Under the pieces are notes generated by a model that was given only the letters and a program-made list of their open reading frames with translations, ran no database searches and was not told where the DNA came from. 64,000 bases of DNA from Dendrolimus kikuchii (lineage: Eukaryota > Arthropoda > Insecta > Lepidoptera > Lasiocampidae), in assembly GCA_019925095.2 (NCBI GenBank), contig CM034407.1, positions 5,045,210 through 5,109,209 of the forward strand, in the 5' to 3' direction. The stretch's first letter is position 1. Each line of letters opens with the position of its first letter. A program made the translations under genes and the position numbers. This document shows positions 54,201 through 60,200 of this stretch, piece after piece.

Positions 54201-57200
54201 GATAATCCTATCCTCCCAAATTCATTCCGCTATGTTATCCCCTCTACACCATCCTAAAGGCTAGTAGCGTATTGGCTTCGACGCTAGTGTAGGCGATGCT
54301 AGCCACTTTCCATTAAGAAGCTGGTGAGCTTGTTGGAGGAGTTGGGCTGGATAGAGTAACCCCTTTAAAAAAATTCTATTGAATAGGTTCACGTTTGACT
54401 TACAGCCAGGATCGTCGCACAAATGCAGGTCTATCCTCGGCGCCAATAAATGGTACGACGTTTCTCTCACGTCGTGCTTCGCGAACATTCTTGCCAGAAT
54501 ATCCCGCTCGCCCGACGCCGACCGACTTTGGATTTGTTCTCTTGGTTCTTCTATCTGTCGCAATTTAGAGAGATCGTATTTGTTATTATAAAATAACCAT
54601 ATGACGGAAGTAGTCAATGCCCGGATAGAGTATTCTTTCATGTAGTAATCGGAAGTCATATAACCGGATGTCAACGTAGAAGCATTTATTATTAAGCTAA
54701 CGGATATCGGAAATGGAGTAACCGGATGTTGGAAGTTAATACGTATAGCGGAAGTTAGTTTAATGAAGGAAGTGTAACTAAAGTGGCGCCACAGCATTAC
54801 CGGATGGTGTCACTGCGGCGCACTATGACAACCTTTTAAATAAATACGCGATGTTCGGGCAGAGGAGGGGCAGTCTTCAACCGGCAGTCTTAAACCGAGA
54901 GTCTATACGATTGTCTACACGGATAGTCTTGGACGAACAGCACATAATATATTGTGGTCGATAAGTACTGCTTGATAATCGCAGTATTCTTGGAGGGCAA
55001 ATTGCTGCTCGACACCTGACAAGCGCGGATGCAACTCTTGGAGTTGTCCTAATATATCTGTGTATTATTGTGCAATATTTAATATCGTAATTGTGATAAT
55101 TCTAGTGTAATAAACTTTGATTATAATATTTCAGATTATTATTGTGTTATTCTCGGGGCGTCATTCGTTCGCTCCCGGCGTGAACCCGACACATACATCC
55201 TAAACCTTGCAAGAGGGCCTAACGCGGTCATTTTTGTAGAACCACTTAGTGAGACTGACACTTGTCTAGACATTATTTTACTCAGTTTCTACCATTAATT
55301 ACAGTTGTACACAACCTATAATTCCGATCGGCAATTTGCGTTTGTGCAGAAAAATGCAGACCCGCTTTCGACATGTAAATAATTTATATTGAACTTTATA
55401 CGCAAGCGGCAATGGCAGAGTCGCTTGCTTATGAATTCTTAGCTCTGTTCCGCTCACACGATTCGTACACTGTCATGCGCTACTAAAATTGATATACTGC
55501 GCAGGTACATCGGCAGGAATGAGCAGTTGTGTAAAATTGTACAACTTATCTACCAGCTGCATATAAATCTACCTGGAATTAATATTAGTGGTAACTTTTG
55601 CCATTTAAAATCATGCCCAGAAAATTTCCCGCGGGATTCCCGGAATAAAAACTAGCGCAGATGTTAAATTCCAAAAATTTGTTGTCGATCAGCAAGAACC
55701 GCATTGAAATCGGCCCAGTAGTTTTTACTTGAGTCCCGAACAAACAGACAAAAAATTACATCGTGTTCTCCATCATTAATATAATGTATTCTAGTTATTT
55801 TTTAAATAGCTTCAATGCACAGACAAGGCATTCAAAGAATTTTATAATATTATATATTGGCTGAAAAAAAAATTGTACACTATTTCGACTTTACTTATCT
55901 TAATACAGCCCAAAAATTACAGCAGGCCGGTAATAATAGAGGTCGGTTGCGTTCAGGTATGAGTTGAACCCACCTTCCTGAGGGCCTTGGCCCTTGTCGC
56001 GGCCCTGGTGGCCCTGCGGACGGGGGCGGCCAGGGCGTCCGCGCAGGCCACCATGGCCCTCAGCTGGCCGTCGGTGAGCGCCCACGCGACCGGCTCCGGG
56101 CATATCGCCAGCCGGGAACCGATCACGGCACAATCTATACAACATAAATAAACCCAGTGCCTATAAAGAAAAATGATAAAAGGGAACGAACTTGCGTGAA
56201 CAGGTATCTTCTAGGCAGGCGTGGTCCATCTTGGACTGCACTTCGTCTTAGACTAGCGTCATCAGGTCAAACGCAAACCTACACAATGTAGGACTGTACA
56301 GCAGAAGTGAAAACTGCATCTGAGCGTGACGGTCCGGTCACGCGAGTTCAGTGCTTTTCCCTATCCTAAAAGAGCTATATATACACACACAAACACATAT
56401 TCTGTATATATATGTATCTTAGCGCGATGGTCACGCGAGTTCAGGCTTTCCTCTGTTCCAAAAGAGCTACACACACACGCATATGCACACAGACACAAAC
56501 ACACATATTATGTATATATGTATCTTAGCGCAATGGTCACGCGAGGTTATTGCTTGTTCCCCATCCTTTGATATGCCCGCCCAGCCTAAAGAACTTTTCA
56601 ACTCAAATACTTTGCAACAGCGCATCCACCTACCTACACACATTATAATACTCGTAGTGCAATTCCAGTTTAATATTGTTTAAAATTATAAATATTGATT
56701 ATTATTACCCGTAATATTACCTAACATAAAGATTACGTTAATGAGCAGTGATAACATATAAAAGTTTAAATAAATAAAGTGTTAATAGTAAGAAATTCGT
56801 AACAATACGAGTATAGTGCAGTGATCACAACAGTGTTTACGTTAAAGTTTTAGTTTGAAAATCGTCCTACCAAAATTATAACAGTATAAATACTATAATA
56901 ACTCTTTTACTACTTGTTTATTTACATATATAATCTCTGTTAATTAGAAATTTATAAAGCGATAAAACATAAAACCAATTTGACCCTCTAATAATAAATA
57001 ATCAGCTACACTATTCATTTTATAAGAACTGTACGCCATCTATTGTCAATCGAAGTAACTAAGTACAGTGCCTATGTGATTCATATCGATCGTGGATATC
57101 AATGTGGCTTAGCCCACTCAGTCGTAGTAATACGCTCTAACTATAAATAATAGAGGGCAGCACGTGTATTATGGAATGCTATGCTAACTGCAAGCAACGT

Positions 57201-60200
57201 ATTCTACCAACCGACGACTATTTAACTTGCAAGGGGTGTTCGGGTACATATCATCGACAATGTTTGAACATTAAAAAAGATCAATTTGTTGCACTCACTC
57301 TGCAATACAAATCTAATATAATACAAATATAACTACGAGGCGTCCTAAAACAGATTGCAATACACCAGTTCGTCAACATCAAATACCGTACGCTGATGTA
57401 GCTAGTTCAAACATGTCACTTGATAGCAGTTTGCTTAGCGTCAGTGATAGCCAGATAGACTGCGAACCACCCAGTAATATGTTAAATACAGATAATGAGA
57501 CAGTAACTATGCAGAATATTAGCCAATTATTAGATCAAAAAATAAATAGCTCTTTAACTTGCAAAATAGACGAAATTCTTCAAAAATCTTTATCATCGTT
57601 CATGACATCTCTCCGAGCAGCATTACAGGACGATATCAAAGCGATGGTTCGATCAGAAATAAAGTCTGTAATACAAGATCTTGAAACTAATTTTACTGCT
57701 ACTTCTGACTTCATCTGCGCTGAACAATCTGCTCTTAAATCACAATTAGTGGATAAGAACAAATGCATTCAGAAATTAGAAGAAGAGAATAACAAACTCC
57801 AGTCGGAAATTCAACATATTAAACATCGGTTCTCAAATATCGAGAATATGTCTCGAAGTAAAAATATAGAAATTCAAGCAGTTCCCGAAAGCCGATCCTA
57901 GAACGTGGTATTAATGTTTAAACAGCTTTGCAATACTATCGGGATAACCATTGATGATGCTCAAATATTGAGCTGCCGACGAGTTGCCAAAATGGATAGC
58001 AAATCCAACAGACCACGTAATATCTTAATCTCGCTTTCTTCACCTCGACTTCGTGACACTATCCTTTCTTTATCTAGACGCTTTAATAAATCGAAATCTG
58101 GCAAATCGGATGAAACGCTTAATAGCTTGCACTTAGGCATAACTACGGAGAAAGTTAAAATTTATATAACTGAACATATCTCTCCCGAGTGCAAACAACT
58201 TTATGCTGAAAGTAGAAAAGCAGCAAAGCTTAAACAATATAAATATATTTGGGTGAAATATGGTAAAATATATATCCGTAAAGACGACGAATCTAATGCT
58301 ATTATTATTAAAAATTCAGATTGCTTAAAAAAATTGTAATGTTAATTCTACATCCCATTTTTTTTTCTTCTCTCTCTTTAAGCTACTTTAATGCTGTTAT
58401 TATTTTCTTTTTATATTGATTTAATTATGATTTTGTTTTATCAAAATGTTAACCGAATTAGAAGTAAGTTAAAAGATCTTTATCTAAATATTCTCAACAG
58501 TAACTATGAAATTATCTGCTTAACTGAGACAAATTTGAATAATACTGTATTTGATGCGGAATTTTTGGACGCTAGGTACCAGATTTTCCGCAGGGATCGT
58601 TGTACTTCGAGTATAAAAAAGAATGAAGGGGGTGGCGTTGCCATAGCGCTTCGCAATTGCATCACCGCTCACCGCTTAGTTTCATGGGAAAGTAGTGTTG
58701 AGGATATTTGGATATGCATTGAAGTATCTCCTAGTTTAAACTTATTTATCTGTTTATGTTATTTACCACCTGATCTAGAATTAGAAAAATTAAACGAATT
58801 TTATGCAAACTGCCAAAATAAGGTATTGACGTCAAATAAAGGCTCTGAATTTATTTTTATTGGTGACTTCAATTCACCCAATATTCACTGGACAAAGTCT
58901 GATAATTCTTTTACGATGATTCCAACACCTGCTTACGATACAAAATCTACTTTTCTGCTAGAAACCATATCTATATGTGGTCTCAGTCAATTTAATAACA
59001 TACCTAACCTTAACAACCGGTTTTTAGACCTTGTTCTGTCGACTGTAGCCAATATTTGTGTCTATGGATCTGCAGGGCTAAGTCGCATTGATCAACACCA
59101 CCCTCCTTTGATTGCCGATATTTCATGTTTGACTCCTGTAATAAAGTCCATTGAATCTAAGCCTGTTGAAAGGCCAAATTATTATAAATGCAACTATCAG
59201 GAAATCCGCAAGGATCTTAGCTGCATACAGTGGAAACACATTTTAACCAGTACAGACATAAACAGTGACGTATGCATTTTTTATAATATACTAAATAAGA
59301 TAATAAACGAACACACACCGATGATAAAAAAGAAATCTGCAAGGTACCCTGCTTGGTTCAGTCCTGGGCTAATACGTTGCTTAAAAGAAAAATTAAAATA
59401 CCACAGACGATATAAAAAATTTGGCAACCCTCTGGATTATGATGTTTTCAGCATGTTACGGACTCGATGTAAAAGACTACTCGATAAGTGTTATAACTCC
59501 TACATAGACACTACTGAAATGAACATTAAAAATGACATAAAACAGTTTTGGAGGTTTATAAATGACAAAAAACAATCTCACGCGATACCTACCACCATGA
59601 AACATAACAATATAGTAGTATCTAACACTAATGAAGTTTGTGAACTGTTTTCGGACTATTTTGGATCCGTATTCGAAGATTTTTATCAACCATCCGCACA
59701 TCATTCAAATATCACACATCATACAAACACTTTACACCACACTTACATAGACTTAGATAGTATAAAAAATAAAATTAAATCACTTAAATCTGAAAAAGGA
59801 GCTGGACCTGACGGTATTCCACCATTTTTTTATAAAAAACTGCTATTTAGAACTGAGCCACCCTCTGCAAATAATATTTAATAAATCAATTGAAACTGGT
59901 GTCTTCCCATCTGTTTGGAAAACTGCTCACGTTATCCCAATCTTTAAGTCTGGTAGTAGAGACGAATGTAAAAACTATAGACCCATCAGTATTTTGTCCG
60001 CATTTGCTAAATTATTCGAATCGCTACTCTATAACACATTTTACACTCATTTTAAATCTATACTTTCACCTTCTCAACATGGTTTTGTTTCTAAGAAGTC
60101 GACTGTCAGCAACCTTTTAGTCTACAAAAATTATCTCTGTTCTGCATTTGCTAAAAGATGTCAAGTAGACTCGACATATACTGACTTCGCGAAAGCTTTT

